A stretch of 64,000 nt of DNA from Cecembia calidifontis (GTDB lineage: Bacteria > Bacteroidota > Bacteroidia > Cytophagales > Cyclobacteriaceae). The DNA is taken from positions 3,766,501 to 3,830,500 of the forward strand of contig NZ_SGXG01000001.1 of NCBI RefSeq assembly GCF_004216715.1, written 5' to 3'. Under the pieces are notes generated by a model. It saw only the letters and a list, made by a program, of their open reading frames with translations, did not search any database and was not told the DNA's origin. Positions 50,594 to 59,462 of the stretch are shown in pieces (the first letter of the stretch is position 1; every line of letters begins with the position of its first letter). The translations under genes were made by a program, and so were the position numbers.

Positions 50594-51775
50594 ATGAGTA
50601 ATATTACATTGTTTTCTCAGATTATTAAAAAAATCGAGCGTTCAATTTTCAAGAAACTGGTTGAAGAGAAGCAAACGGACAAGGGCTGCAAAGGCTTTGA
50701 CAGCTGGACGCATTTGGTTTCCATGCTTTTTTGCCATTTTGCCAAAAGTACTTCTGTAAGGGATATTTCAAACGGCCTGCGTTCGGCCACGGGGAACCTC
50801 AACCATCTGGGGATTGCCAAGGCACCATCCAAGTCCAGTATCAGTTATCAGAACAAGCGCAGGGACTCTGACCTGTTCAAGGAGCTGTATTACGGGCTTC
50901 TGAAGCATTTAGGACAGCAGGCGTCCCTGAGCAGGGTAAAACTACGGATCAAGGCTCCCGTCTATCTGCTCGACTCCACGGTGGTAAGTCTTTGCCTTTC
51001 GATGTTTGACTGGGCAACCTTCAGGACCAAAAAGGGTGCTGTAAAGATGCATACGCTTCTGGACTATGACGGGAAACTCCCTGTTTATGTGAATATTACA
51101 GAAGGAAGTATGGCAGACAATAAAGGCGCTTATGATATTCCTTTGGAGAAAGGATCCGTTATAGTGGCGGACCGCTATTACAATGACTTTCCGATGCTCA
51201 ACATTTGGGACAGCAAGGGGGTCTTTTTCGTCATAAGGCACAAGGATAACCTTAAGTTCAGCACAATCAATGAACGTCGACTCCCTGAAAATACTGCACA
51301 GGAAGTACTGATAGACGAAGAAATTGAACTGGTAAACCCGCAGTCAAAAGTGAAGTACCCCGGAAAACTCAGAAGAGTGGCTGTATGGGACGAAAAAAAC
51401 CGACAGACCGTCGAACTGATTACCAATAACTTCAAATGGTCAGCAAAGACAATCGGTGATCTTTACCGGTGCCGATGGGAGATTGAGATCTTCTTCAGGG
51501 ACATCAAGCAGTTACTCCATATCAAAACCTTTATCGGAACATCGAAAAATGCCGTGATGATCCAGATATGGACCGCGCTGATCACCATTCTGCTCCTAAA
51601 AGTGATGAAGGCAACCGCTAAATTCGGATGGCATCTGTCCAATCTGGTTGCATTTATCAGACTGAACATATTCGTTAAAATAGAGCTGCAAAAGTGGCTG
51701 GACAAACCCTTTGAAGACCATGAAAAACCTCCTCAAAAAAGCCAACAGGGGGTTCTATTTCCGGATTACAGATAA
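50594..51775 (+). CDS. IS4-family transposase
   Basis: A 393-residue DDE transposase with an N-terminal DUF4372-like region (FSQIIKKIERSIFKKLV, FDSWTHLVSMLFCHF). The RNase H-like core shows the first Asp in VYLLDSTVV, the second Asp in VIVADRYYNDF and the YREK motif in YRCRWEIEIFFRDIKQLLHIK. The frame is intact, so the element may be active. Confidence 0.92.
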   Translation: MSNITLFSQIIKKIERSIFKKLVEEKQTDKGCKGFDSWTHLVSMLFCHFAKSTSVRDISNGLRSATGNLNHLGIAKAPSKSSISYQNKRRDSDLFKELYYGLLKHLGQQASLSRVKLRIKAPVYLLDSTVVSLCLSMFDWATFRTKKGAVKMHTLLDYDGKLPVYVNITEGSMADNKGAYDIPLEKGSVIVADRYYNDFPMLNIWDSKGVFFVIRHKDNLKFSTINERRLPENTAQEVLIDEEIELVNPQSKVKYPGKLRRVAVWDEKNRQTVELITNNFKWSAKTIGDLYRCRWEIEIFFRDIKQLLHIKTFIGTSKNAVMIQIWTALITILLLKVMKATAKFGWHLSNLVAFIRLNIFVKIELQKWLDKPFEDHEKPPQKSQQGVLFPDYR

Positions 51776-51974
51776 AATCACAATAGAAATTGCAGAAACA
51801 CAGCTAAACATCTGTCTTGTAAATTATTTAGGACAGCATTGAAATGATTAAAACAAAGAGCAGGTAATTCCGATATTTGTCACCAAATAAATGATGTAAT
51901 TTGAAGCGTCATAGAAGATAAAAAGAAATCATTCCATTTGTTGAAAAGTTTTGAACAAAAAAGCTGATAATTGA

Positions 51975-53177
51975 ATGCAATACGACATCATAATCATCGG
52001 AGGTGGAATAGTAGGACTCGCTACTGGCCTGAAAATCAAACAACAAAAACCTGATCTAAAAGTAGCTATTCTTGAAAAAGAAGCAGAAGTTGCCAAGCAT
52101 CAGACAGGTAATAATTCGGGGGTTATCCATTCCGGACTTTACTACAAACCAGGTTCACTCAAAGCCATCAACTGCATCAATGGTTACCATGAACTGATCA
52201 AATTCTGTCAGGAGGAAGATATACCCTATGAATTGACCGGAAAGGTGGTGGTAGCTACTAGAGAGGAACAAATTCCGATCCTGAACGGTCTTTTCGACCG
52301 TGCCCTGCAAAATGGACTAGAGGGAACAAAAAAAATCACCCTCGATGAACTGAAGGAATACGAACCCTATTGCGCTGGCGTAGCTGCCATGTTTGTACCA
52401 CAAACGGGCATAGTGGACTATAAAGTGGTAGCAAAGGCTTATGCAAAAAAATTCGAAACCTTTGGAGGAGAAATTTACCTGAACAACAAAGTCGAGGGAA
52501 TCAAAACATTGAATGGGGTTACTTATGTAAAAGCATCCCATCATGAATTTTCAGCCAAATTGGTGATCAATTGTGCAGGACTTTATTCAGATAAAGTTGC
52601 CCAAATGAATCAGGATGAGCCTATTGATGTCCGCATCATTCCATTTAGGGGCGAATACTACAAACTGAAAAAAGAAAGGGAATACTTGGTCAGAAACCTG
52701 ATTTACCCTGTTCCTGACCCAAATTTCCCATTTTTGGGTGTCCATTTCACCAGAATGATGAAAGGTGGTGTTGAGGCAGGCCCCAATGCTGTATTGGCAT
52801 TCAAAAGGGAGGGGTACAAAAAATCCGATGTCAACCTAAAAGAACTTTCCGAAACCCTATCATGGCCTGGTTTCCAAAAAGTAGCCTCCAAATACTGGAA
52901 AACGGGATTTGGAGAATTATACAGATCTTTCTCCAAAGCAGCTTTCACCAAAGCTTTGCAGGAATTGATCCCGGATATTAAGGAATCCGATCTGGTTGAT
53001 GGTGGGGCCGGTGTAAGGGCCCAGGCCTGTGACAGGACAGGTGGCTTGTTGGACGACTTCAGCATCAGGGAAAATGAATATGCCATCAATGTCTTGAATG
53101 CCCCTTCACCCGCGGCAACAAGTTCTTTATCTATTGGAGGTACTGTCAGCAAGTTGGCTCTGAAAAGATTTGATTAA
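51975..53177 (+). CDS. lhgO: L-2-hydroxyglutarate oxidase (LhgO)
   Basis: A FAD enzyme of 400 residues of the DAO family that oxidises L-2-hydroxyglutarate to 2-oxoglutarate, passing electrons to quinone or oxygen. The FAD motif is IIIGGGIVGLATGLK (5-19), the family motif HQTGNNSGVIHSGLYYKPGS and the late GGAGVRAQACDRTG are clear. It removes a by-product of central metabolism. It is followed by a strong terminator and is not part of an operon. Confidence 0.9.
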   Translation: MQYDIIIIGGGIVGLATGLKIKQQKPDLKVAILEKEAEVAKHQTGNNSGVIHSGLYYKPGSLKAINCINGYHELIKFCQEEDIPYELTGKVVVATREEQIPILNGLFDRALQNGLEGTKKITLDELKEYEPYCAGVAAMFVPQTGIVDYKVVAKAYAKKFETFGGEIYLNNKVEGIKTLNGVTYVKASHHEFSAKLVINCAGLYSDKVAQMNQDEPIDVRIIPFRGEYYKLKKEREYLVRNLIYPVPDPNFPFLGVHFTRMMKGGVEAGPNAVLAFKREGYKKSDVNLKELSETLSWPGFQKVASKYWKTGFGELYRSFSKAAFTKALQELIPDIKESDLVDGGAGVRAQACDRTGGLLDDFSIRENEYAINVLNAPSPAATSSLSIGGTVSKLALKRFD

Positions 53178-53225
53178 CATGGGTATTTCCAAGTCCTTTA
53201 AATCAAAAAAACTGAAGGACCGCTT

Positions 53226-53263
53226 AAGCACAGGAAGAAATATTTTATCCTGTGCTTTTTTCT
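53226..53263 (+). terminator. Intrinsic terminator after lhgO
   Basis: A perfect 10-bp stem AAGCACAGGA/TCCTGTGCTT (53226-53257) with a 12-nt loop is followed by T. It lies before the true start of the next gene. Confidence 0.88.
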
Positions 53264-53293
53264 TATTTTCTCCATCCAAACGACCTGGCTTCT

Positions 53294-54079
53294 ATGCAAA
53301 AAAGTACCTTTAGAATTGAAAAAATGGACTGCCCCTCAGAGGAACAATTGATCAGGATGAAAATTGGTGGACTTCCTGCGGTTCATCAGTTGGTTTTCGA
53401 TATTCCGGGAAGAAAACTGGAAGTATTTCATACCGGACAAATTGAAACTATAAGTAAGGAACTGGACAAACTTTCACTCCAGTCATTCCTTATTAAAACA
53501 GAAGAGGTAAAGAAAATAATACCTTCGGAAAGGGAAACTGAAAAAAAAGTCCTTTGGACAGTATTGATTATCAATTTTTTATTTTTTGTGGTTGAAATGG
53601 CCACTGGAATCATTTCTAAATCTATGGGCTTGGTCGCTGATAGTCTGGACATGTTGGCTGATGCAGTGGTTTATGGTTTGGCATTACTGGCCGTAGAAAG
53701 GTCTCTGACCACAAAAAGATCTGTGGCAAAAGTGGCCGGAACTGCTCAGATCTTACTGGCCGTGATCGGATTTACAGAAGTCATCAGAAGGTTTTTTGGA
53801 TTTGAAGCTTTACCGGATTTCAAGATGATGATTGGAGTGTCCTTCTTGGCCCTATTGGCCAATGCTGTATGTCTTTATCTATTGCAAAAAAGTAAAAGCC
53901 GGGAAGCGCATATGAAAGCCAGTATGATTTTCACCTCCAATGATATCATAATCAATGCAGGGGTAATTTGTGCAGGTTTGGTGGTGCTGTGGACAGGTTC
54001 TGTGATTCCAGACCTTATCATTGGGGGAATAGTATTTTTGATTGTCCTCAATGGTGCAATCAGAATATTAAAACTTTAA
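53294..54079 (+). CDS. HMA-like domain fused to a cation-efflux (CDF) membrane domain
   Basis: A 261-residue inner-membrane protein. Residues 1-70 resemble a ferredoxin-like heavy-metal-associated domain (STFRIEKMDCPSEEQLIRMKI) with one cysteine instead of CxxC. Six helices of the cation diffusion facilitator type follow. The metal-site helix reads ADSLDMLADA, with Asp where many CDF zinc exporters have His, and helix five has SNDIIINAG. Usual C-terminal cytoplasmic domain is absent. Export of a divalent metal is likely; the ion is unknown. The start at 53294 is chosen because the upstream start lies in the terminator. Confidence 0.8.
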   Translation: MQKSTFRIEKMDCPSEEQLIRMKIGGLPAVHQLVFDIPGRKLEVFHTGQIETISKELDKLSLQSFLIKTEEVKKIIPSERETEKKVLWTVLIINFLFFVVEMATGIISKSMGLVADSLDMLADAVVYGLALLAVERSLTTKRSVAKVAGTAQILLAVIGFTEVIRRFFGFEALPDFKMMIGVSFLALLANAVCLYLLQKSKSREAHMKASMIFTSNDIIINAGVICAGLVVLWTGSVIPDLIIGGIVFLIVLNGAIRILKL

Positions 54080-55038
54080 CTGGTCAAAAATTCCAAAAAG
54101 CGGTATTCTGCCCAAGTGAATTCCTGATTTTTGACCAGGAAACCTGTATGTCCTCCCCTCTTTGGCATTTCCAGAAAGATAAATTCTGATTTTTCGGCAA
54201 TTTTTGTTGGATAACACCTGTCCATCAGCAGGGGGTCATTCAAAGCATTGATGATCAAAGTCGGGATCTGAATATCCTTGATCCAGTTATCCGGAGATAC
54301 TGAATGATAAAAATCCTGGGCATCCTTGAATCCGTGAACTTTAGCCGTAAAGTGGGTATCAAAAGTATCAAAATCCTCAACCTGCTCCAATAAATCCAAG
54401 TCCACCAATCCCGGGAATTGTTCACCCTTGAGCTTCATTTTGGCTTTCAGTTTTCCCAAAAATCTCTTTTTGTAAAAAGCATTACTTTTCAACCTTAAGG
54501 TAGCTGCTGAATCAGGAAGGTTGCAAGGAGTTGAATATACTGCTGCACTTTTGATTTTAGGCAATAAACCCAATCCCCTTTCACCCAAATACTTCAATGT
54601 CTGGGCCCCTCCCATACTGATGCCTACCAAATAATATTCCCGGTAAGTATGCGTCCTTTCAACATGTTCAATTACTGTATCCAGATCATAAGAAGCACCG
54701 TGATGGTATAATATAGGAGCTTTATTCATCTCACCACTGCAAGTTCGGTTATTCCACGCAAGGGCATCAAATCCGTTTTGGTTAAATAATTTGGCCAAAG
54801 CCTTAGCATAGTGCCTTTCTGAACTTCCTTCCAGGCCATGGGAAATGATCAAGAGTTTTTCTGACCCCACTTTTGACCAATCAATGTCCAAAAAATCCCC
54901 ATCAGGAGTGGATATCCTTTCCCTTTTATAGCTTACACCTTCAATCTTCCTAAAAACACTTGGAATGATGGTTTCAAGGTGACCATTGAAAAGGAAAGCG
55001 GGAGGTTTTCCGTAAGTGGATTTTTGGATTATTGGCAT
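54076..55038 (-). CDS. YheT-like alpha/beta hydrolase
   Basis: A 320-residue cytoplasmic hydrolase of the YheT/ABHD1-3 group, whose substrates are probably esters. The N-terminal LFNGHLETIIPS motif and HGLEGSSERHY are typical of the group. The nucleophile elbow is GISMGG (about 145) and the end region has NALNDPLL and GGHTGF, which supply Asp and His. It overlaps the metal-transporter gene by 4 bp tail-to-tail. Confidence 0.87.
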   Translation of the reverse strand: MPIIQKSTYGKPPAFLFNGHLETIIPSVFRKIEGVSYKRERISTPDGDFLDIDWSKVGSEKLLIISHGLEGSSERHYAKALAKLFNQNGFDALAWNNRTCSGEMNKAPILYHHGASYDLDTVIEHVERTHTYREYYLVGISMGGAQTLKYLGERGLGLLPKIKSAAVYSTPCNLPDSAATLRLKSNAFYKKRFLGKLKAKMKLKGEQFPGLVDLDLLEQVEDFDTFDTHFTAKVHGFKDAQDFYHSVSPDNWIKDIQIPTLIINALNDPLLMDRCYPTKIAEKSEFIFLEMPKRGGHTGFLVKNQEFTWAEYRFLEFLTS

Positions 55039-55130
55039 CTTAGATCATAAATTCAGCCTCAAAAATAAAACATATCTTCAAGCAAGGGAATTATTTCTTT
55101 AATTTGGGTAAAATACCGCAACAGTTAACC

Positions 55131-56474
55131 ATGAAAACCCATAAAGCATTTCTTATCCTAATTTCATTCCTGATGGTTCAATTCACTGCTAAAGCTCAGA
55201 CAGTGGATACTTTCATCGATAAAATATACCCTGAATTGGACAGGCTTTACAAACACCTGCACCAAAATCCAGAGTTATCCCTTCAGGAAAATGAAACTTC
55301 TGCCAGGATTGCCACAGAATTGAGAAGCCTAGGCTATGAAGTTACCGAAGGTATAGGTGGATATGGAGTGGTTGGGGTATTAAAAAATGGTGCCGGGCCG
55401 ACTTTATTGATCCGCACAGATATGGATGCCCTGCCTATGGAAGAAAAGACGGGACTCCCTTATGCTTCTACAAAAAAAGCAATTTCCAATGACGGCAAAG
55501 AAACGTATGTGTCCCATTCATGTGGGCATGATATCCACATGTCAGTTTTTGTTGGGACGGCAAAGGTAATGGCTGAAAACAAAAGCTCGTGGAGAGGAAC
55601 TTTACTTATGGTGGGACAGCCTGCAGAGGAGAATGGCATGGGTGCCTGGAACATGATAAACGATGGCCTCTACGATAGGTTCCCCCATCCCGATTTTGCC
55701 ATTGCTTTGCATGACGATCCTTTTTTACCGGCAGGAACCGTTGGTTATAAATCAGGTCCGTTGATGGCAGGGGTAGACATGATGAATGTTACAGTCTATG
55801 GAGAAGGAGCCCATGGTGCAGCTCCACACACAGGCATTGACCCCATTGTACTGAGTGCACAGATGATCCAGGCTTACCAGACAATAGTCAGTAGGAGAAT
55901 CGCTCCAACAGAACCTGCGGTAGTTACAGTTGGATCTATACACGGAGGCACAGTACACAACATCATTCCGGATGAGGTTACCATGCAATTGACATTAAGA
56001 TCATATTCTCCTGAGGTTAGGGAAGAAATGATCAGCAGTATTAAAAGGATCAGTGAAAACTTTGCGCGTTCAGCAGGTTTGCCGGAATCCAAAATGCCCA
56101 CTTATTGGATCAGAGAGCCACATACCCCGGCATTGATCAATGATGCCCAGCTTACTGAACAAATGGTAAAAGTTTTTAAAGCCAATCTGGGGGAGGAAAA
56201 TGTGGTGGAAGTAAAAGCACAGATGATAGGCGAAGATTTCAGCAGGTTTGGAATGCAGGAAAGAAAAATTCCCATCACAATGTTTTACTTAGGGGCTAAC
56301 GATCCTGAATTTTTAAAAAGGGCTAAAAAGGAGGGGCTTGAAATCCCTGGTTTACACAGCCCTTATTACGCTCCTGTCCCGGAACCTACCATCAAAACCG
56401 GTGTAAAAGCCATGAGCCTCTTTGCCATGGATATTTTAAGAAATAATGAAATCATACTTCAGGATAAAAAATAA
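55131..56474 (+). CDS. M20-family amidohydrolase, exported
   Basis: A metal-dependent amidohydrolase of 447 residues (M20D, hippurate/IAA-amino-acid hydrolase-like). The ATG at 55131 gives a proper signal peptide (KAFLILISFLMVQFTAKAQ); an upstream TTG does not. Metal ligands are in SHSCGHDIHM (Cys and His), PAEENG (Glu) and the late HSPYYAP. A dimerisation domain sits at about 225-335 (GEGAHGAAPHTGIDP). It likely cleaves N-acyl amino acids or short peptides in the periplasm. Confidence 0.88.
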   Translation: MKTHKAFLILISFLMVQFTAKAQTVDTFIDKIYPELDRLYKHLHQNPELSLQENETSARIATELRSLGYEVTEGIGGYGVVGVLKNGAGPTLLIRTDMDALPMEEKTGLPYASTKKAISNDGKETYVSHSCGHDIHMSVFVGTAKVMAENKSSWRGTLLMVGQPAEENGMGAWNMINDGLYDRFPHPDFAIALHDDPFLPAGTVGYKSGPLMAGVDMMNVTVYGEGAHGAAPHTGIDPIVLSAQMIQAYQTIVSRRIAPTEPAVVTVGSIHGGTVHNIIPDEVTMQLTLRSYSPEVREEMISSIKRISENFARSAGLPESKMPTYWIREPHTPALINDAQLTEQMVKVFKANLGEENVVEVKAQMIGEDFSRFGMQERKIPITMFYLGANDPEFLKRAKKEGLEIPGLHSPYYAPVPEPTIKTGVKAMSLFAMDILRNNEIILQDKK

Positions 56475-56534
56475 AATAATATAGCGCACACCATTTGTTC
56501 ACAATGAATTAACCAAATCAAATTTTACATCATA

Positions 56535-56542
56535 TACCTTTG
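56535..56542 (+). promoter_or_regulatory. Isolated TAnnTTTG box (possible short transcript)
   Basis: TACCTTTG followed by CA matches the Bacteroidota -7 box, but no gene follows on this strand before the terminator at 56581. No good -33 TTG was found. Confidence 0.3.
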
Positions 56543-56576
56543 CATAGTAAAACTTTCTTCATAGGTATAGATATAA

Positions 56577-56603
56577 AGAAGGCGGTAGATGACCGCCTTT
56601 TTT
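56577..56603. terminator. Two-way intrinsic terminator
   Basis: The stem GGCGGT/ACCGCC with loop AGATG (56581-56597) is followed by six T on the plus strand and preceded by AAGAA. It lies between the M20 gene and the convergent DUF3108-like gene. Confidence 0.75.
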
Positions 56604-57195
56604 ATTGTTTCCTTTTGACTACGTAATTTTTGATCGGAAATTCCATTACTGCCTTTTCCAACTTCCCATCCACATAGTAAAAACGGTTTGTATTTCCGTT
56701 AACATTGACTTCATAATAATCCTTTACTTTTTTGATAGGAGAAGGCAGACCGTAAGCCTCAGCCAAAAACTCCTTTGCCTGAACAGGTTCTTCAAAATAA
56801 AAAACTGCAGCACTGAAAAGGAATGGTCTTTGGATAACCGTATCCAATTCATGTTTGTAATTAGAAGATTTGATTTTATAATGATCTCCATTCCAAAGGA
56901 TATCGGACTGAAAATTACCTCTGTTCGTTTTAGAGGACACATTGGCCTTGTTCAATCTTTTTCCCTGGTAAACCACTTTGGTTAGATAGTCCAAGTTGAT
57001 TTTTCCAAAAAACCAAAAGCTTACGTTACTTTTCAATTCATAGTGCAGTTCTTCCCCTTTTTTCTCCCTCTTTGCCACCATTTCTCCAATCGATATTCCA
57101 GCTATGGAAACATCGTACTTAATCACTTCCTGGGCACTCAGGAAATTTGCCTTGAAAATCAAACCGATGATCAATAACCCTAATCTCTTTCCCAT
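56602..57195 (-). CDS. Exported DUF3108/DUF6134-like protein
   Basis: A protein of 197 residues with a signal peptide (GLLIIGLIFKANFLSAQE). The start at 57195 is chosen to give this signal; the frame is open further upstream. The body is a lipocalin-like beta-barrel of the DUF3108 type, recognised by YDVSIAGISIGEMVAKREKKG near the N-terminus and the repeated N(G)N strand pairs. A role in carrying or sensing a hydrophobic compound at the envelope is possible but unproven. Confidence 0.7.
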   Translation of the reverse strand: MGKRLGLLIIGLIFKANFLSAQEVIKYDVSIAGISIGEMVAKREKKGEELHYELKSNVSFWFFGKINLDYLTKVVYQGKRLNKANVSSKTNRGNFQSDILWNGDHYKIKSSNYKHELDTVIQRPFLFSAAVFYFEEPVQAKEFLAEAYGLPSPIKKVKDYYEVNVNGNTNRFYYVDGKLEKAVMEFPIKNYVVKRKQ

Positions 57196-57442
57196 ACCTG
57201 TTTGTCTGTGTACAAATATTCGATTATATCCCAATGGATACAAGTTAAAGGATTAGCTTAACTTAAGCCTTTATGGTTGATAGGAACATTGGGGTTAAAA
57301 CAAAGACATCCTTTGCATTGGGAGATGACTTAGGAATATTTAATTTCCCACCAGAGAAATAACTGATTTTTTTTTATCGAAAACCGTTACTTTTTTCTAC
57401 TTTTCATTTCAGTAACCAAACAATCAACAAGTATTCAAAAGT

Positions 57443-58522
57443 ATGGCAGTTTATTCGGTAATCACTGGCTCTGGTAAATATATTCCTGACATCGTGGTAA
57501 AAAATGAGGATTTTCTCAGTAAAAGTTTCATCAATGAAAAAGGAGAAAAGATACCTAAAACCAATGAAGAGATCATCAGAAAATTTCAGGAGATAACCGA
57601 TATCAAAGAAAGGCGTTACCTCAAGCCTGAATACAACACCTCTGATATGGGGTATTTTGCTGCCAAGGAAGCGATTGAATCTGCTAAAATTGACCCCGAA
57701 ACTTTGGATTACATCATTTTTGCCCACAATTTCGGAGACATCCTGTACAACAATCAAAAATCTGATCTTGTCCCTGCTTTAGCATCAAGGGTTAAACATC
57801 TGCTGAAGATCCAAAACCCCAATTGTGTAGCCTATGATTTGCCTTTTGGTTGTCCCGGATGGGTGCAGGGTGTCATTCAGGCAGATTATTATATCAAATC
57901 CGGTGACGCCAAACGCGTTTTGGTCATAGGTGCAGAAAACCTTTCCCGTATTGCCGATCCCCATGACATTGACAGCATGATTTATTCTGATGGTGCGGGA
58001 GCGGTAATTGTCGAAGCCAGGGAATCCGAGAAACCCATAGGGATCATCTGTCATAAAACACGCTCTGATACTTATTCTGAAGCACATTTTTTGAAAATGG
58101 ATATTTCTTATTACCCAGAATATGAAGATAATACCCTCTTCATGAAGATGAACGGGAGAAAATTGTATGAATATGCCTTGAATACCGTACCGCTTTTGGT
58201 CACTGAAACCATAAAAAAGGCAGGAATTGATATCCATGATGTAAAAAAAGTGCTCATTCACCAGGCAAATGCCAAAATGGATGAAGCCATTATTCAAAGG
58301 GTATTTAAACTGTTTGGAGCTGATGATCTCCGGTCGGAAGAAGTTATGCCGATGACGATTTCAAAATTGGGGAACAATTCTGTAGCCACTGTTCCCATCC
58401 TGTATGATATGATTATCAGAGGAGAAATGCCAGAACACAGTTTCCAATCAGGTGACTATCTGGTTTTTGCCTCTGTTGGTGCGGGAATGAATGTGAATGC
58501 TTTTGTTTATAAGGTACCTTAG
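57443..58522 (+). CDS. 3-oxoacyl-ACP synthase III (FabH)-like ketosynthase
   Basis: A thiolase-fold condensing enzyme of 359 residues. The Cys-His-Asn triad is complete: Cys137 (PFGCPGW), His273 (LIHQAN) and Asn311 (LGNNSVAT). The length and the insertion near the N-terminus (FINEKGEKIPKTNEE) set it apart from the housekeeping FabH, which is about 330 residues. It may start a special fatty-acid or polyketide-like chain; no partner genes are next to it. GTAC-rich repeats follow its stop. Confidence 0.83.
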   Translation: MAVYSVITGSGKYIPDIVVKNEDFLSKSFINEKGEKIPKTNEEIIRKFQEITDIKERRYLKPEYNTSDMGYFAAKEAIESAKIDPETLDYIIFAHNFGDILYNNQKSDLVPALASRVKHLLKIQNPNCVAYDLPFGCPGWVQGVIQADYYIKSGDAKRVLVIGAENLSRIADPHDIDSMIYSDGAGAVIVEARESEKPIGIICHKTRSDTYSEAHFLKMDISYYPEYEDNTLFMKMNGRKLYEYALNTVPLLVTETIKKAGIDIHDVKKVLIHQANAKMDEAIIQRVFKLFGADDLRSEEVMPMTISKLGNNSVATVPILYDMIIRGEMPEHSFQSGDYLVFASVGAGMNVNAFVYKVP

Positions 58523-58535
58523 TTGGAATTTTATG

Positions 58536-58645
58536 TTGTACCATGTACAAAGTACCATGTACCAAGTATTACTTTAAAATCTGGTCATCAGGCATCGGTA
58601 CGGTTCATACTTGGCACTTTGTACCTCGTTCTTGGTACTCCCTAG
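58536..58645. repeat. GTAC-rich palindromic repeat, second copy
   Basis: Contains TGTACCATGTACAAAGTACC, then TGTACCAAGTA, and about 60 bp later TTGGCACTTTGTACC and CTTGGTACT, which can pair with the first part. The units match those at 11901-11970. It lies between convergent genes. Confidence 0.75.
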
Positions 58646-58656
58646 CAACTATCACC

Positions 58657-59442
58657 TCAAATAAATAGCTTGCCCTCCAAATAGGTTACGGCCTTACCAG
58701 AAATCGCCACCCTATGTCCCAATAATTCACAATTGAGTTCTCCCCCTCTGGCGGAGAGTTGTTTAGCTTTTAATTTGGTCTTTCCCAATTTCTCAGCCCA
58801 GATAGGAATAAGGCTAGTGTGCGCAGAACCTGTCACTGGATCTTCCGGAACACCTACTTGGGGTCCGAAAAACCTGGACACAAAATCTACAACCTCCCCT
58901 TTGGCAGTAACAATTACTCCTCTGGCAGGTATTTCCTCAATTTTAGCAAGATCAAATTGAATATTCCGGATTTCCATTTCGGATTGGAACACCAGCACCA
59001 CATCGGATTTCCCCCTGAATGCCTGGACCGGTGATAAGGAGAAACATGCCTTCAATTCCTCATTCAGAGGAATTTCATTAACTTCATCTTTTGGGAAATC
59101 AAGTGTCATCAACTCTTCCTGCAGGCTGACTTTTAAATTACCTGACCTTGGAGAATAAAACTGTATCACGGGACCGAGATGCCCTTCATGCTGGAAAAGC
59201 ACATGGGCAGTAGCAAGCGTGGCATGGCCACAAAGGTCCACTTCTACGGTAGGAGTAAACCATCGGATCAGGTATCTATCTCCATTTTTTACAAAAAAGG
59301 CCGTTTCTGAAAGGTTATTTTCCTTGGCAATATTTTGCAATAATTCATCCGGAAGCCATTCATCTAAAGGTACCACAGCTGCCGGATTGCCTCCAAATAC
59401 TTTCTCTGTAAAGGCATCTACCTGATATATCCTTAATTGCAT
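58657..59442 (-). CDS. PhzF-family isomerase-like protein
   Basis: A 261-residue protein of the PhzF/DapF-fold family (two similar alpha/beta-barrel halves). The N-terminal QVDAFTEKVFGGNPAAVV and the catalytic-site region ENNLSETAFFV, with the glutamate used by PhzF for proton transfer, are present, as is DPVTGSAHTSL in the second half. Family members are isomerases; phenazine genes are absent here, so the substrate is unknown. It ends 20 bp before the metallopeptidase gene start and reads the same way. Confidence 0.85.
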   Translation of the reverse strand: MQLRIYQVDAFTEKVFGGNPAAVVPLDEWLPDELLQNIAKENNLSETAFFVKNGDRYLIRWFTPTVEVDLCGHATLATAHVLFQHEGHLGPVIQFYSPRSGNLKVSLQEELMTLDFPKDEVNEIPLNEELKACFSLSPVQAFRGKSDVVLVFQSEMEIRNIQFDLAKIEEIPARGVIVTAKGEVVDFVSRFFGPQVGVPEDPVTGSAHTSLIPIWAEKLGKTKLKAKQLSARGGELNCELLGHRVAISGKAVTYLEGKLFI

Positions 59443-59462
59443 CTTCTAAATATATACTTTCC

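Larger units (their letters stand above)
50507..51837 (+). mobile_element. IS4-family insertion sequence
   Basis: An element of about 1.33 kb. The inner inverted repeats GTCCTAAATAA (50514-50524) and TTATTTAGGAC (51824-51834) mark the ends. The outermost few bases are uncertain, because the left side carries extra CAATACC and the right side AGC. A 13-bp direct repeat ATTGAAATGATTA at 50494-50506 and 51838-51850 is the likely target duplication, a length known in the IS4 family. It lies between thrS and the LhgO gene and breaks no frame. Only one copy is in the window. Confidence 0.85.

Noticed and set aside
53252..53293. Upstream start for the HMA-CDF fusion
   Set aside because: It lies within the terminator hairpin of the preceding gene and adds a non-homologous hydrophobic stretch.
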